This document shows positions 8,801 through 23,800 of a stretch of DNA of 64,000 nucleotides, piece after piece; positions within the stretch are counted from its first letter, which is position 1, and each line of letters opens with the position of its first letter. Below the pieces are notes generated by a model, which had not been told where the DNA came from, made no database searches, and worked only from the letters and a program-made list of their open reading frames with translations. This DNA comes from MFZZ01 sp964582715 (GTDB lineage Bacteria > Patescibacteriota > Microgenomatia > UBA1406 > GWC2-37-13): assembly GCA_964582715.1 (NCBI GenBank), contig CAZOSM010000003.1:143515-207514 (forward strand). The letters run 5' to 3'. The translations under genes and the position numbers were made by a program.

Positions 8801-11800
8801 CAAACAGATGATTTAACCATAGCAACAAACTTTGGTGGTGATGTCACCGGCATTTATAGTAACCTCCAACTCGGTACAGGTGTGGTGGGTGCAAATGAAC
8901 TTGCCGCAAGTGGAGTCACAGCAGGTACCTATGGACTTGCAGTGGGTGGAACAACTGGTATCTATCCGATTATTACTATTGATGAAGATGGACGTATTAC
9001 TTCTGCATCTACTTCAGTCTTTAGCTTTGAGAATCCTCTTACATTTAGTAATGGTCTGACCCGATCGACAGATAGTATTCAACTTGGTGGTGAAATACTT
9101 ACTAATACCCGTTTCAATATTGGAAATACTGAAGCTTTCTTTATCTCAGCAGCAACAGGGAATGTAGGAATCGGCAATACCAATCCTCAATATAAGCTTG
9201 ATGTTGGTGGCTTAGTTAATGCTTTAGGCTTTAGAACAGGTAATGAGACAGTTACAGACTTTACAGGAGTAGGTCTTACCATCAATGGTGGTGCGTTATC
9301 GTTGAATTTGCTTGCAGATGAAAATATAGGTGGAGGCTCTACAGCTTCCTATTCTGGATTGGAATTTGTTTCTGGCAGATTATCATTACTCCAAGGATGT
9401 GGCGATGGACAGATACTAAAATGGAATAATTCTGCAAACACCTGGATGTGTTCATCAGATAGTGGAGCAACGAGTGCAATCATTAACGTTGAAGAAAATG
9501 GAACACCAATTGGGACTGATGTAGATACCCTAAACTTCCTCACAGACTTTGACTTAACCGATTCAGGTTCGCAAATCGATATTGCTATTGCAGATGATGC
9601 CCTTAACTTTACTGAGCTTTCAGATACCTTGGTACTTGATGACGCTACCAGCATCGATCTTTATTCGGGTAGTACGTCAGAGAGCCTTAGAATATTCAAT
9701 AGTAATACAAGCCAAGAGGTCCTGTATCTGGGTTCAAACGGATTGGTAGGTATTGGCACAACCGATCCAGCTTACAACTTGGATGTTGGAGGTTCTTTCA
9801 ATACGGTAACCTTATTCATTGGAGGAACTCAGGTCACCGCTTCTGCAGATAACTTAAATCTACTTACTGGACTTACTACACCATTACTTACAGAATTGAC
9901 TCAGTTTGGTGGAGATATCACAGGGACCTTTAACAATCTTCAAATTGGAGCAACAACGATTGGAGCAACTGAGCTTGCAAGTACTGGAGTAAATGCAGGT
10001 AGTTATGGCACAGTTGGTGGAACTGCAGCTTACTTCCCAGTATTAACTATTGATGAAGACGGAAGAATAACCAGTGCAAATACTGCTGTATTTACATTAA
10101 ACTTTGAGAACCCACTTACCTTTGGAAATGGACTTACTCGATCGGGTAATACCATTAATTTAGGAGGATCACTGAACGGAGACACCCGTATTTATATTGG
10201 CGATACTGATGTTCTTTTCTTTGATTTTGCCACAGGGAATGTGGGTATTGGCAATACAGATCCTCAGTATAAACTCGATGTAGAGGGGACACTAAGAGCA
10301 AGTGGTATAAGGCTTAACGAAGAAACAATCACTGACTTTACTGGGACTGGACTGACGTTAACTGGTGGAGTATTAACAATAGATATTGGATCAACTCAGA
10401 TGGGTGTTGGGGCATCTGCTTCTTACTCAGGTCTTGAGTTTGTAGGAAACAGACTGGCTCTTCTTCAGGGGTGTACTGATGGCCAGCTTCTCATGTGGAA
10501 TGAAACAACTTCTACCTGGGAGTGTACTTCTCCAGGAAGTGGAACTGGTGGTCTAGGTGACATAACTGCAGTAAATGCAGGAGTTGGTTTAACAGGTGGA
10601 GGCACTTCTGGAGCAGTAACTCTTGATCTTAACATAGCTACTTCAGCAGGTATAAACTCCACTGCTTCTTTTTCTGGATTAGAAGTAGATGCAGATGGAC
10701 TTAGATTGCTCAGTGGATGTAGTAATGACCAAATTCTTTCTTGGAATGGATCAGCTTGGGTATGTTCTGATATTACCGGTATTGGTGGTGCAGGAGATAT
10801 TACTCAGGTTGGTAATATTACGAGCGGGGGAGCCTTTACCAGTGGAGCTCCTGGCTCAGAATTCTATTTTGCTGATACTGGATTTTTAGGTCTTGGAGTA
10901 GCTGATGGAAGAATCGTGTTTGATAGTGATACTACTGATCAGATAAGAATGTTGGGGGCTAATATTGGAATTGGAACCACCAATGCAACTGCACTATTTA
11001 CAGTAGGTTCTGGAAACCAATTTACTATTGATTCAACCGGGCAGGTAACTCTAGGTAACTTACCAACTGCAGGAAGTGACTTGGGAAGTGTACTTACCGT
11101 AAATGGCAGTGGGCTTATTCAGTCTCTTTCTACAGCAGATTGGGATAAGAATGAAACAGATGATCTCACAATCACAACAAACTTTGGAGGAGATGTCACA
11201 GGACAGTTTGATAATCTCCAGTTGGGTACAGGAGTTGTTGGAGCAACAGAACTTGCAAGTACTGGGGTAACTGCAGGTACTTACGGAGCAGGAGTAGGTG
11301 GTACAACAGGCTTCTATCCAATTCTTGCTATTGATGAAGATGGAAGAATAACAAGCGCATCAACAGCAGTCTTTAACTTTGAAAATCCGCTTTCATTTGG
11401 AACAGCTCTTTCTAGATCTGGAAATACTGTTGATGTAAATGTAGGAAATGGAATCACCACAAACGGCAGTAACCAGCTTACTGTAAACCTGGCAACTGGT
11501 GGGACAACCACCACAACAAGCTCAGTCTCTGGTTTGGAGGCAACTGCAACTGGTCTCAGAATGCTCGGTGGCTGTTTAAATAGTGAAGTCTTGGCATGGA
11601 ACGGAACTGCCTGGGAGTGTACCTCTATTTCTGGAATTGGTGCAATTGGTGGAGGCGGAACTGAAAACTACATTCCAATCTGGAGTGATGAAAATACACT
11701 TATTTCATCTGCAATTTATCAGAATGGATCAAACATTGGCATTGGGAGAACCGATGCTCAGTATGCACTTGATGTCGCAGGTGGCTTACGAGTTGGAGGA

Positions 11801-14800
11801 ACAGCCGTATTTAACACCGTACCTACAATTAGTAACAATGACATTGTTCTTACAATAAACAACGGAGTATTGAGCCAGATCGACAGCAGTAACTGGGATA
11901 CCAATGAAACAGATGACTTAACTATCGCAACTATTTTCGGTGGAGATGTTACCGGCACATATAATAATATCCAGATTGGTGCAACAACCATTGGAGCAAC
12001 AGAGTTAGCAAGCTCAGGTGTCACAGCAGGAACTTACGGCGCAGGAGTAGGAGGTACAACTGGTTTCTACCCAATCATCACAGTAGATGAAGATGGAAGA
12101 ATCACCTCAGCAAGTACTTCTGTATTTAATTTTGAAAATCCTTTGTCATTTGGTATTGGTCTTACCAGAATAGGTAATACAGTTGATGTGGGATTAGGAG
12201 TAGGGTTAACAGGTTCATTAAATGATATCTCAATAAACCTGGCAACTGGTGGGACAACCACCACAACAAGCTCAGTCTCTGGTTTGGAGGCAACTGCAAC
12301 TGGTCTCAGAATGCTCGGTGGCTGTTCAAATAATGAAGTCTTGGCATGGAATGGAAGTACTTGGAACTGTACTTCTATTTCTGGAATTGGCGCAATCGAT
12401 GGAGGCGGAACTGCAAACTATATTCCACTCTGGAGTGATGATAATACGCTTATTTCTTCTAACATAATTCAAACAGGTTCAAATATTGGTATTGGGACAA
12501 CAAATGCAGCTTCATTGTTTACAGTAGGAGGAGGAAATCAGTTTGCTGTAGATGGATCAGGGAATATCGCAACATCCGGAAATGTAACACTTACCGGACT
12601 GTCTGCAGGAACAGACTTGAATACTGTTTTGATGATTGATGGTTCAAATATGGTGCGAACATTATCTACTGCAAGTTGGGATAAAGATGCGACAGATGAT
12701 CTTACTATCTCAACAAACTTTAGTGGAGATGTAATAGGGACATATAACAACTTACAGCTTGGAACAGGGGTGGTGGGAAGTACAGAGCTAGCAAGTAGTG
12801 GAGTAAGTGCCGGGACATATGGAAGTGTGGGAGGGACAGCAGCATACTTCCCAGTACTCACAATTGATGAGGATGGAAGAATCACCAGTGCAAACACAGC
12901 AGTCTTTGCACTTAACTTTGAAGATCCACTTACATTTGAGAATGGACTTACAAGAGATGGAGATACTGTTACACTCGGGGGAGTACTTACCGAAGATACC
13001 AGAATTAATATTGGAAATACTGAGGTTATCTTCTTTGATTATGAGACAGGAAGAGTAGGTATTGGGACAACTAATCCTTTACAGAGATTCCAGATTAATG
13101 AAGGATCTTCTGCATTTACTGTCACTGCTGGAGGAAGTGTTGGTATTGGTACAACGAGTCCTGTATATGCACTTGATGTAACTGGTGGCTTACGAGTTGG
13201 AGGAACCGCAGTACTTAACACAGTTCCATCAATTTCTGATAATGATGTTGTTCTTACTATCAATGGCGGAGTTATAAGCCAACTCAATACCACAAACTGG
13301 GATAAGAACTCAACAGATGATTTAACTCTTTCAACAGTATTTGGCGGTGATATAACAGGTACTTATGATAATCTCCAAATTGGTGCAACCACAATTGGAG
13401 CAACAGAGCTTGTTTCAACTGGAGTAAATGCAGGTAGTTATGGTGGCGTTGGTGGCACTGGAGCATTTATCCCGGTCTTAACAGTAGATGAAGATGGAAG
13501 AATAACAAGCGCTTCTACAGCATTTTTTAACTTGCCTCCTTCAGAAAACCCACTTACCTTTGGAAATGGATTAACAAGAACAGGCGATAATATAGAACTT
13601 GGTGGTTCCTTGAACCAGGACACTCGATTCTTTAGTGGTGGGAATGAGATTCTCTTTATGGATACTGATGGACGTGTAGGTATCGGAACCACATCAGCAA
13701 GTTACACACTTGATGTAGCTGGCAATATAAGAGCTGGTACAGAATTATATATAGGTTCCATTGGACTTGGCTCAACCGGTGGGGCAGGACTTGTAGGTTT
13801 CAACAACAACTCAGTTTCAAATTCAACCGCAACAACCGTTCAGAGAGCACTTGTAGACTTTGATTTAGCTATTGGAAACCGCACATACAGTAATGATTAT
13901 GTGGTAACTGATGGACAAAGCTTAACTGCTTCTATTAATGCAATCGATTCTGTTTTTGGAGATAGAAACTATACCGATAGCTTGATCCTAACAGACACTC
14001 AAACAATGACTGCATCACTTGATGCGCTAAATGTCGCAATCGGAAATCGTGATTATACTAATACTGCAAACTATATTCTTACAACAGATGCACAAACCAT
14101 AACTGCTTCTCTTGAAGCGCTTAACATTGGTATTGGTAATCGTGACTACACAACTGGAACAGGTTACTTCTTAACAGATGCACAAACTATAACTGCTTCA
14201 CTGGAAGCAATTAACACAGGAGTTGGTGATAGAAACTACACTGATAGTCTTGTACTTACCGATAGTCAAACAGTTACATCTTCACTAGATGCACTCAATG
14301 TTTCTATTGGAAACAGAACATATACAAGTGGCTATAATATCGGCAACACAACTAGTATTACCGCAGCACTTGATGGATTGGATTTAGCAGTAGGGAGTAG
14401 AACCTATACAGAAGATAATTATGTAACAGATGATGAAAGTATCACAGAAAGTGTTGATGCTCTTGATCAGCAGTTATATGATGTTGCAACTGGCGCAAAC
14501 GGCTTGTGGAGAGATAGCACACCAGGTGTGGCAGGTGGTATTACATACCTCAATGATATTACCGCAAATGTAGCTATCGGAGGAACAGGTACCAATGCAC
14601 CTTTTTACTTTGATGCAGATGGTGGTTTAAATATTGGCCTCACTTCAGCAACTGCCTTCACGGTTGGAAATGGTAGCGATACGCTCTTTACTGTAAATAC
14701 AGCACTTGGAGCAGGATCAGACTTATTTAGTATTGATCTTCCAGCTTCTGCAGCAGTGGACAACATTTTTGCTATTTACGATAATGGTTCACCAGTATTT

Positions 14801-17800
14801 AGAGTAAGTCAGAATCAGATAGAGAGTGCTGTTCCACACACCTTTACAGCAGCAGGAGATGTAAGTATTGCCTATGATCTGCTTTTCACCAATCAGACAG
14901 CAGCAAATATAAAGAGTAATGGTCCGCTCCTTATTCAGGCAGGAGAAAATTTTGAATCAAATAATCTCACACTCCAGACATATAACAGTGGAAATGTCAT
15001 TATTGATAACGTAGATAATGGTACTATTGCTACCTTCTCGGGAGCTACAGGATATGTAGGTATTGGAACTGCTTCTCCATCAGACAAGCTTGCTGTTGCA
15101 GGAGGAGTACTTATTGGTAGTAATTATGCAGATTTAGGAACAACGGCACCAGCCGATGGATTATTGGTTGAAGGAAATGTAGGAATTGGTACAACAGCTC
15201 CAGAGACAGCATTGGATGTTAATGGAACAGTACAAGCAACTGGCTTTAGAGTGAATGATGAGACGGTAACTGATTTTACTGGAATTGGGCTCACCATTTC
15301 TGGAGGAACCTTACAGGTAGATACTCTCTCTAGCGCAGTTGGAACTGGTTCTACTGGCTCTTTTTCAGGTCTTGAATTTGTAAATAACCAACTTACTTTG
15401 ATTCAAGGTTGCTCTAATGCACAAGTACTTAAGTGGAATGATTCTTCAAGCCGCTGGGAATGTTCAAATGATACAGGTGCAACAAGTGCAATTATTAATG
15501 TAGAAGAAAATGGAACACCAATTGGGACTGATGTAGATACGCTAAACTTTACATCAGACTTTGATTTGACCGAATCTGGTGGCGGAAATACTATAGACAT
15601 TGCCATTGCAGATGATGTTCTTAACTTTACAGAATTATCTGACAATTTAGTCCTTGATGCTTCTACCGGAATTAATTTGTATTCAGGAAGCCAGTCAGAG
15701 AGCCTCAGAGTATTTAATAGTAATACCGGTGCAGAAGCTTTGTTTATTGCAGGTAATGGTCAGGTAGGAATTGGTACGACTTCTCCAGGATACAATCTAG
15801 ACATTGGTGGATCACTTAACACAACAAACTTGTTTTTGGCTGGAGCACTTGTCTCATCAAGTGCAAGTGAATTGAATATTCTCGATGGAGCAACCATAAC
15901 TGCAACTAACCTGAATCAACTCACAGGAGTAACCAACCCAGTATTACATGAAGGGACTTCCTTCTCAGGAGACGTAACAGGGACATATAACAACTTACAG
16001 ATTGGAGCAACAACAGTTGGAGCAACAGAGCTCGCAAGTACAGGAGTAAGTGCCGGAAGTTATGGAAGTGTAGGCGGGACAGCAGCATACTTCCCAGTAC
16101 TTACCATAGATGAAGATGGACGTATTACTTCTGCAAACACCGCAGTCTTTGCACTTAACTTTGAAGATCCACTTACTTTTGAGAATGGACTCACAAGAAG
16201 TGGAGATACAGTAAGACTTGGAGGAGAATTAACTCAAGACACTCGAATTAATATTGGAGCAACAGAAGCAATCTTTATTGATTCTGAGACCGGAAGAATT
16301 GGATTTGGAACAACCAGTCCTGCTGCTGATATACATATTAAAAATAAACTAGTAGATAATAATGTTTTAAGGGTCGAAGGTGGATTTAACAGTACGTTAT
16401 TAAATCTGTACCAGTCTGCTGGAACAGGAATTTCCTTCTTATATATTGGTGGTAGCGGATCTACTGATGCAAATATCGGACTGGCAGGTATAAGTAGTAG
16501 TGATAGCTTTATAAAAGGAGATTTAGTAATTGGTGCTACATCTCCAACAGCAGGGATGACACTCGATGTTGCAGGGAACATAAGAGCAGGAACTGATGTA
16601 TACATTGGAAACGTCGCAGTAGGTAGTACTGGCGGAGCAGGACTTGTTGGCTTCAACAATAACAGTGTTTCAAACTCAACTGCGGTATCCGTACAGAGAG
16701 CACTTGTTGATTTTGACTTAGCAATCGGGAACAGAACTTACACAAATGATTATGTCGTTTCTGATAACCAGACAGTTACTGCTTCAATCAACGCAATTGA
16801 TTCAGCATTTGGAAACAGAAACTACACAGATTCACTAGTCCTCACTGATTCTCAGACAGTTACTGCCTCTCTTGATGCACTAAACGTAGCAATCGGAAAC
16901 CGTGATTACACCACATCAGCTAACTACCTATTAACAGATGCCCAGACAATAACAGAATCTCTTGAGGCACTTAACCTTGGTATTGGAAACCGTGACTATA
17001 CAGCAAGTAACATCTTAATCGATGGACAAACAATTACTTCCTCTCTTGACCTGTTGAACATTGCAATTGGTGGAACCGCATACACTTCAACCAACTATGT
17101 AACAGCAGGAAGTGACATCGAAACAGCAATCTCTGATCTTGATGCCCAGCTTGGATCACTTGGTGCATCCAGTATTGGTGGTGGAGGTACCGCTAATTAC
17201 ATTCCAGTCTGGACCGATGAAAACACACTTGGGTATTCAACCATTTATATGAATGGTGCAAATGTTGGTATTGGGAGAACTGATGCACTCTATGCACTTG
17301 ATGTAAATGGAGGGCTCCGAGTTGGAGGAACAGCTGTATTTAATACCGTACCAACCATCAGTAACAACGATGTGCTTCTTACTGTAAACAACGGCGTATT
17401 AAGTCAGATCGACAGCAGTAACTGGGATACCAATGAAACAGATGATTTAACCATTGCAACAAACTTTGGCGGAGATGTCAATGGTACATACAATAACTTA
17501 CAGATCGGCGCAACCACCATTGGAGCAACAGAGCTTGCGAGCTCAGGTGTAACAGCAGGTACCTATGGTGCTTCAGTTGGAACTACATCAGGCTTTTATC
17601 CAATTCTTACTATAGATGAAGACGGACGTATTACCAGTGCAAGTACCGCAGTATTCAACTTTGAAAACCCACTTACTTTCTCAAATGGATTAACTCGAAC
17701 AAGTAACTCCGTAACACTTGGTGGCGCATTAACAACAGACACCAGAATTTACGATGGATCTTATGAATATCTGTTCTTTGAAACCGGAAACGGCGCAATA

Positions 17801-20800
17801 GGTATTGGCATGACCAACCCAACATACAAACTTGATGTAAATGGAGGACTCAGAGTTGGCGGAACAGCCGTATTTAATACAGTTCCTTCTACAACAGATA
17901 ACGATGTTGTCTTAACAGTCAATGGTGGTGTATTAAGTGAGATTGATTCTTCAAACTGGGATAAGAATGAAACAGATGATTTAACCATTGCAACTAACTT
18001 TGGTGGAGATGTTACCGGCACATATAACAATCTTCAGCTTGGTACAGGAGTTGTTGGGGCAACTGAGCTTGCTTCCTCTGGAGTCACTGCCGGAACATAT
18101 GGGGCTGGAGTTGGAAATACAACCGGTTTCTATCCAATTATTACAGTAGATGAAGATGGAAGAATCACCTCAGCAAGTACTTCTGTATTCGCTTATGAAA
18201 ACCCACTTGCATTTAATAATGGATTAACTCGAACAAGTAACTCCGTAACACTTGGTGGTCTTATTAACACAAATACCCGATTCTATGATCTTTCTAATGA
18301 ATATCTGTTCTTTGATACTACAGACGGGAATATTGGTATTGGAGATACCAACCCAGACTTTAAGCTTGATGTCAATGGAGTTATTCAGGCAGCATCTGGA
18401 TTTAGAACAAATGGAGAAACTGTCACAGACTTTACCGGAACCGGTCTCACTCTTTCGGGTGGAGTATTAACACTCGATCTGGGTACAACCCAGATGGGTA
18501 CAGGATCTAGTGCATCATTCTCCGGACTTGAGTTTGTTGGAAACAGACTGGCTCTTCTTCAAGGTTGTGCAGGCGGTGAGCTTCTGATGTGGAATGATGG
18601 AACCTCACAATGGGAGTGTACTGCACCAGGATCTGGAACAGGTGGCATTGGAGATATCACCTCAGTAACAGCAGGTGATGGCCTGGCAGGTGGTGGGTCT
18701 TCTGGTGATGTAACTCTTGATATTAACTTAGCAACTGCAAATGGAACTGGTATTACTGCTTCATATTCTGGTTTGGAAGTAGATGGTAATGGTCTTAGAA
18801 TGCTCACTGGATGTGCCACAGGACAGGTTCTTTCTTGGAATGGTTCTGCATGGGAGTGTACAACAGTTGGAGGAACAGGTGGCATTGGAGATATCACCAC
18901 AGTAGGTAATATCACAAATGGAGACGCTTTCACGAGTGGCACACCAGGAAGCAACTTATTTATAGCAAACTCTGGATGGATTGGTTTAGGAAGCAATGCA
19001 GGACGTATTGTGTGGTCTGATGACACAACAGATGAGATTTCAATCCTTTCCGCAAATGTAGGAATTGGAAAGACCAATCCAGGATATACGCTTGATGTTG
19101 GCGGATCACTTAACACAACAAACTTGTTCCTCTCAGGAGCACTGGTTACAGCCAATGCATCAAATATTAACTTGTTAACAGGAGTAACCAATCCACTTCT
19201 TACAACAGCAACAACCTTTAGTGGAGATGTAACGGGAACATACAACAACTTACAGATTGGTGCAACAACCATTGGAGCAACAGAACTTGCAAGCTCAGGT
19301 GTCACAGCCGGGACATATGGAGCTGGAGTAGGTGGCACAACAGGCTTCTATCCAATTCTTACCATAGATGAAGATGGAAGAATCACATCAGCAAGTACCG
19401 CAGTATTCAATTTCGAAAATCCACTTTCATTTACAACTGCATTATCCAGATCAGGAAACAATATTAGTGTAAATCTTGGAAATGGTATTACGACAAGTGG
19501 TAGTAACGAACTCACACTAAACTTAGCTGTTGGTGGAACCACAAGCACCAATTCATCAGTATCTGGTTTGGAAGTAACTTCAGCGGGCTTAAGACTATTG
19601 GGTGGTTGTAATACGAGTGAAGTCTTGGCCTGGAATGGCAGTGAATGGGAATGTAGTAACACAGTTGATCTTGGAGGAGTAAATGGAGTTGGTCAGGCAA
19701 ACTATATTCCAGTCTGGTCCGATGATGACTCACTTGGTACATCTGTTATTTATCAAAACAGTGGACTTATTGGTATTAACACAACAGCACCAGGATACCA
19801 CTTAGATGTTGGAGGATCACTTAACACAACAAACTTGTTCCTTGCAGGAGCACTTGTCTCCTCAAGTGCAAGTGAATTGAATATTCTCGATGGAGCAACA
19901 ATAACTGCAACTAACTTAAATCAGTTAACAGGAGTAACTAACCCAGTTCTACACACAGGAACCACATTTAGTGGAGATGTAACAGGACTATACAATAACT
20001 TACAGCTTGGTACAGGGGTAGTAGGAAGTACAGAACTGGCAAGTAGTGGAGTATCTGCTGGTACATACGGATCAGTGGGAGGAACAGCAGCATACTTCCC
20101 AGTCTTAACCATTGATGAAGATGGACGTATTACTTCTGCAAACACCGCAGTCTTTGCACTTAACTTTGAAGATCCACTTACATTCTCAAATGGACTCACC
20201 AGAACTGGAGATACCGTTGAACTTGGTGGTGCACTGACAGAAGATACCAGAATTAATATTGGAAATACAGAAGTTATATTCTTTGATTATGAAACCGGAA
20301 GAGTTGGTGTGGGGACAACCAGTCCATCACAAGTGTTACAGGTTAATAATGGTACATCAGCATTTGTAGTAACATCTGGTGGGAGTGTCGGAATCGGAAC
20401 CACAAGTCCAGACCAGTTACTACATGTTAATGGAAACGCAAGAATTGGAGGTAATACTGGTGGAGACTATGTAGATATCACCAGTAGTGCTCAATCTTTG
20501 GCTTTTACACAGTCCAATGCAGGTAGTGGTGGTCATAGTTTTGCTTTTGTAATGCCTGGTTGGAGCAATGACTATTTTACCTTCGTAAATGGTGGTAATC
20601 ATCTAATGAGAATTACTGGAACAGGCAGTGTCGGAATCGGAACAACCTCCCCAACAGCAAACATGAAGTTAGATGTTGCAGGCAACATTCGAGCGGGGAC
20701 AGATGTATATATTGGGAATGTAGCAGTAGGGAGTACAGGAGGAGCAGGACTTGTAGGCTTCAACAACAATAATGTTTCAAACTCAACTGCAACAACAGTA

Positions 20801-23800
20801 CAGCGAGCACTGGTAGATTTTGATTTAGCAATTGGGAACAGAACTTACACAAATGATTATGTCGTTTCAGATAGCCAGACAGTAACAGCAAGTATCAATG
20901 CAATAGATTCTGCATTTGGAAACAGAAACTACACAGATTCACTAGTCCTTACAGATTCTCAGACAGTGACTGCATCTCTTGATGCACTAAACGTAGCGGT
21001 GGGTAACAGAAACTATACTGATTCTCTTATCCTTACCGATTCTCAAACACTCACTGCCTCTCTTGAAGCTTTGAATGTTGCAATTGGAAACTTAGACTTT
21101 ACCGATTCACTGCTCTTAACCGATGATAGTTCTATAACAACTGCACTTAATACATTGAATGTAGGTATTGGCGGTACAGCATACACATCAACAAACTTTG
21201 TAACAGCAGGAGAAACTATCAATGCAGCAATTAGTGCACTAGACTCAGCACTGGCAACAGCAGGTGGAGATGCAATAACAGCTGTCGGTAACATCACAAC
21301 AGGTGATGCGTTCACCGCGTTAGTTCCAGGAAGTAACTTATTCATAGCAAACTCTGGATGGATCGGACTTGGCTCAAATGCAGGACGCATCGTGTGGTCT
21401 GATGACACAGTAGATGAGATATCATTCTTAAGTAGTAACGTAGGAATTGGAAAGACCAATCCAGGATACACCTTAGATGTTGGCGGATCACTTAACACAA
21501 CAAACTTGTTCCTTTCAGGAGCATTGGTTACAGCAGATGCATCAAACTTGAATTTACTTACCGGAATTACTGATCCTCTCTTAACTCAAGCAACAAATTT
21601 TGGAGGAGATGTAACAGGCACATACAACAACTTACAGATTGGTGCAACCACAATCGGATCAACAGAACTTGCAAGCTCAGGTGTCACAGCCGGGACATAT
21701 GGAGCAGGAGTGGGTGGCACAACAGGCTTCTATCCAATTCTTACCATAGATGAAGATGGACGTATTACGAGTGCAAGTACAGCGGTATTTAACTTTGAGA
21801 ATCCACTTTCATTTGGAACAGCTCTTTCAAGATCTGGAAACACAGTGAATACAAATGTAGGAAACGGTATTACTACAAACGGCAGTAATCAACTTACAGT
21901 TAACCTCGCAACCGGTGGGACAACCACCACAACCAGCTCAGTTTCTGGATTTGAGCTGACAGCAGGTGGTTTGAGACTGCTCGGAGGTTGTGCTGAGAAC
22001 GAAATTCTTTCATGGGACGGGGACAGTTGGGATTGTAGTACAGTTTCTGGAATCGGAGGTCTCAATGGCGGTGGAACTGCAAACTATATTCCAATCTGGA
22101 GTGATGAAAACACACTTACTTCTTCAACCATTTATATGAACGGTTCAAACATTGGTATTGGAAGAACCGATGCTTCGTATGCACTTGATGTCGCAGGAGG
22201 TTTACGAGTTGGCGGAACAGCCGTATTTAACACCGTACCAACAATCAGTAATAATGATATTGTTCTGACAATCAACAACGGAGTATTGAGCCAGATTGAT
22301 TCTTCAAACTGGGATGTAAATGAAACAGATGATTTAACCATTGCAACTAACTTTAGTGGAGATGTAACTGGAACCTACAATAATTTACAGCTTGGAACAA
22401 GTGTTGTGGGAGCAACAGAGCTTGCGTCATCAGGCGTAACAGCAGGAACATACGGCGCTGGAGTTGGAAATACAACTGGTTTCTACCCAATTATTACAGT
22501 AGATGAAGATGGAAGAATCACCTCAGCAAGTACTTCTGTATTCGCTTATGAAAACCCATTAACATTCACAACCGGACTTACCAGAGCAACAAATAGTATC
22601 AGTATTAATCTTGGAAATGGAATCACTACAAACGGTAGTAACGAACTTACATTGAATTTAGCAGTCGGAGGAACAACCACAACATCAAGCTCAGTTTCTG
22701 GTCTTGAACTCACCTCAGCCGGTCTCAGATTACTTGGTGGATGTAGTACGAGTGAAGTGCTTGCCTGGAATGGTTCAGAATGGGCCTGTACTTCTGTTTC
22801 TGGGATAGGAGCACTTGATGGAGGCGGTACCGCAAACTATATACCAATGTGGAGTGGTGATAGTTCATTAACTTCATCCATCATTTATCAGTCAGGAAGT
22901 AGTGTTGGAATTGGAACAACTGATCCAGGATATACCTTAGATATTGGAGGTACTTTGAATACAACAAATCTCTATCTGGCAGGAGCAGAGGTTACAGCTA
23001 CAGCAAGTGAGATTAATATTCTAGATGGAGCAACGATTACAGTAAATAATCTCAACCAGCTTGCAGGTGTAACCAATCCAGTACTTCATACTGGAATAAC
23101 CTTTGATGGAGACGTAACAGGTTTTTATAACAACCTACAGCTTGGAACAAGTGTTGTGGGAGCAACTGAGCTTGCTTCAACTGGTGTAAATGCCGGCACT
23201 TATGGAACAGTTGGAGGAACAGCAGCATACTTCCCAATTCTTACCATAGATGAAGATGGACGTATCACTTCTGCAAATACAGCAGTATTTAATCTGCCTC
23301 CTTCAGAAAATCCACTTACATTTGGAAGTGGATTAACACGAACAACAAATAATATTGCATTGGGCGGATCACTTACTGCAGATACACGATTCTTTACAAC
23401 TGGAACAGAGGTATTCTACATGGGTACAAATGGACAGATTGGAATCGGAACAACTTCCCCAACAGCAAATATGAGACTTGATGTTGCGGGCAACATCAGA
23501 ACTTCTGGAGATGTATATATCGGTACAGTCGGTATTGGAACAACAGCAGGTGCTGGAGCAGTTGGCTTTAACAATGCAGGCTTAACATATGCAACATCTT
23601 CCACTGTACAGGGTGCAATTGCGAACCTGGATACCCGACTTGGTATTCATAATGCCGCAATTGGGTCAACAGCTTACGGTTCAACTGTGTATGTAACTTC
23701 TGGTTCACCTCTTGGTACAGCTGTTGGGACACTTGACGCAGCGCTCAACAGCTTAGCAGTTGGAAACAGTGGTGTATGGAGAGACAGTAATGGATCAACA

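Noticed and set aside
18559..19338. Long minus-strand open frames opposite the giant gene (also 30745-31350, 23416-23604 and others)
   Set aside because: They are antisense shadows of the in-frame repeats: the translations are Pro/Ser/Val-rich low complexity that repeats with the plus-strand modules, have no start context, and match no family.
8253..21250. CRISPR-like array
   Set aside because: The repeats are coding, in frame, degenerate at synonymous sites and not separated by unique spacers of constant length; no cas gene is present.
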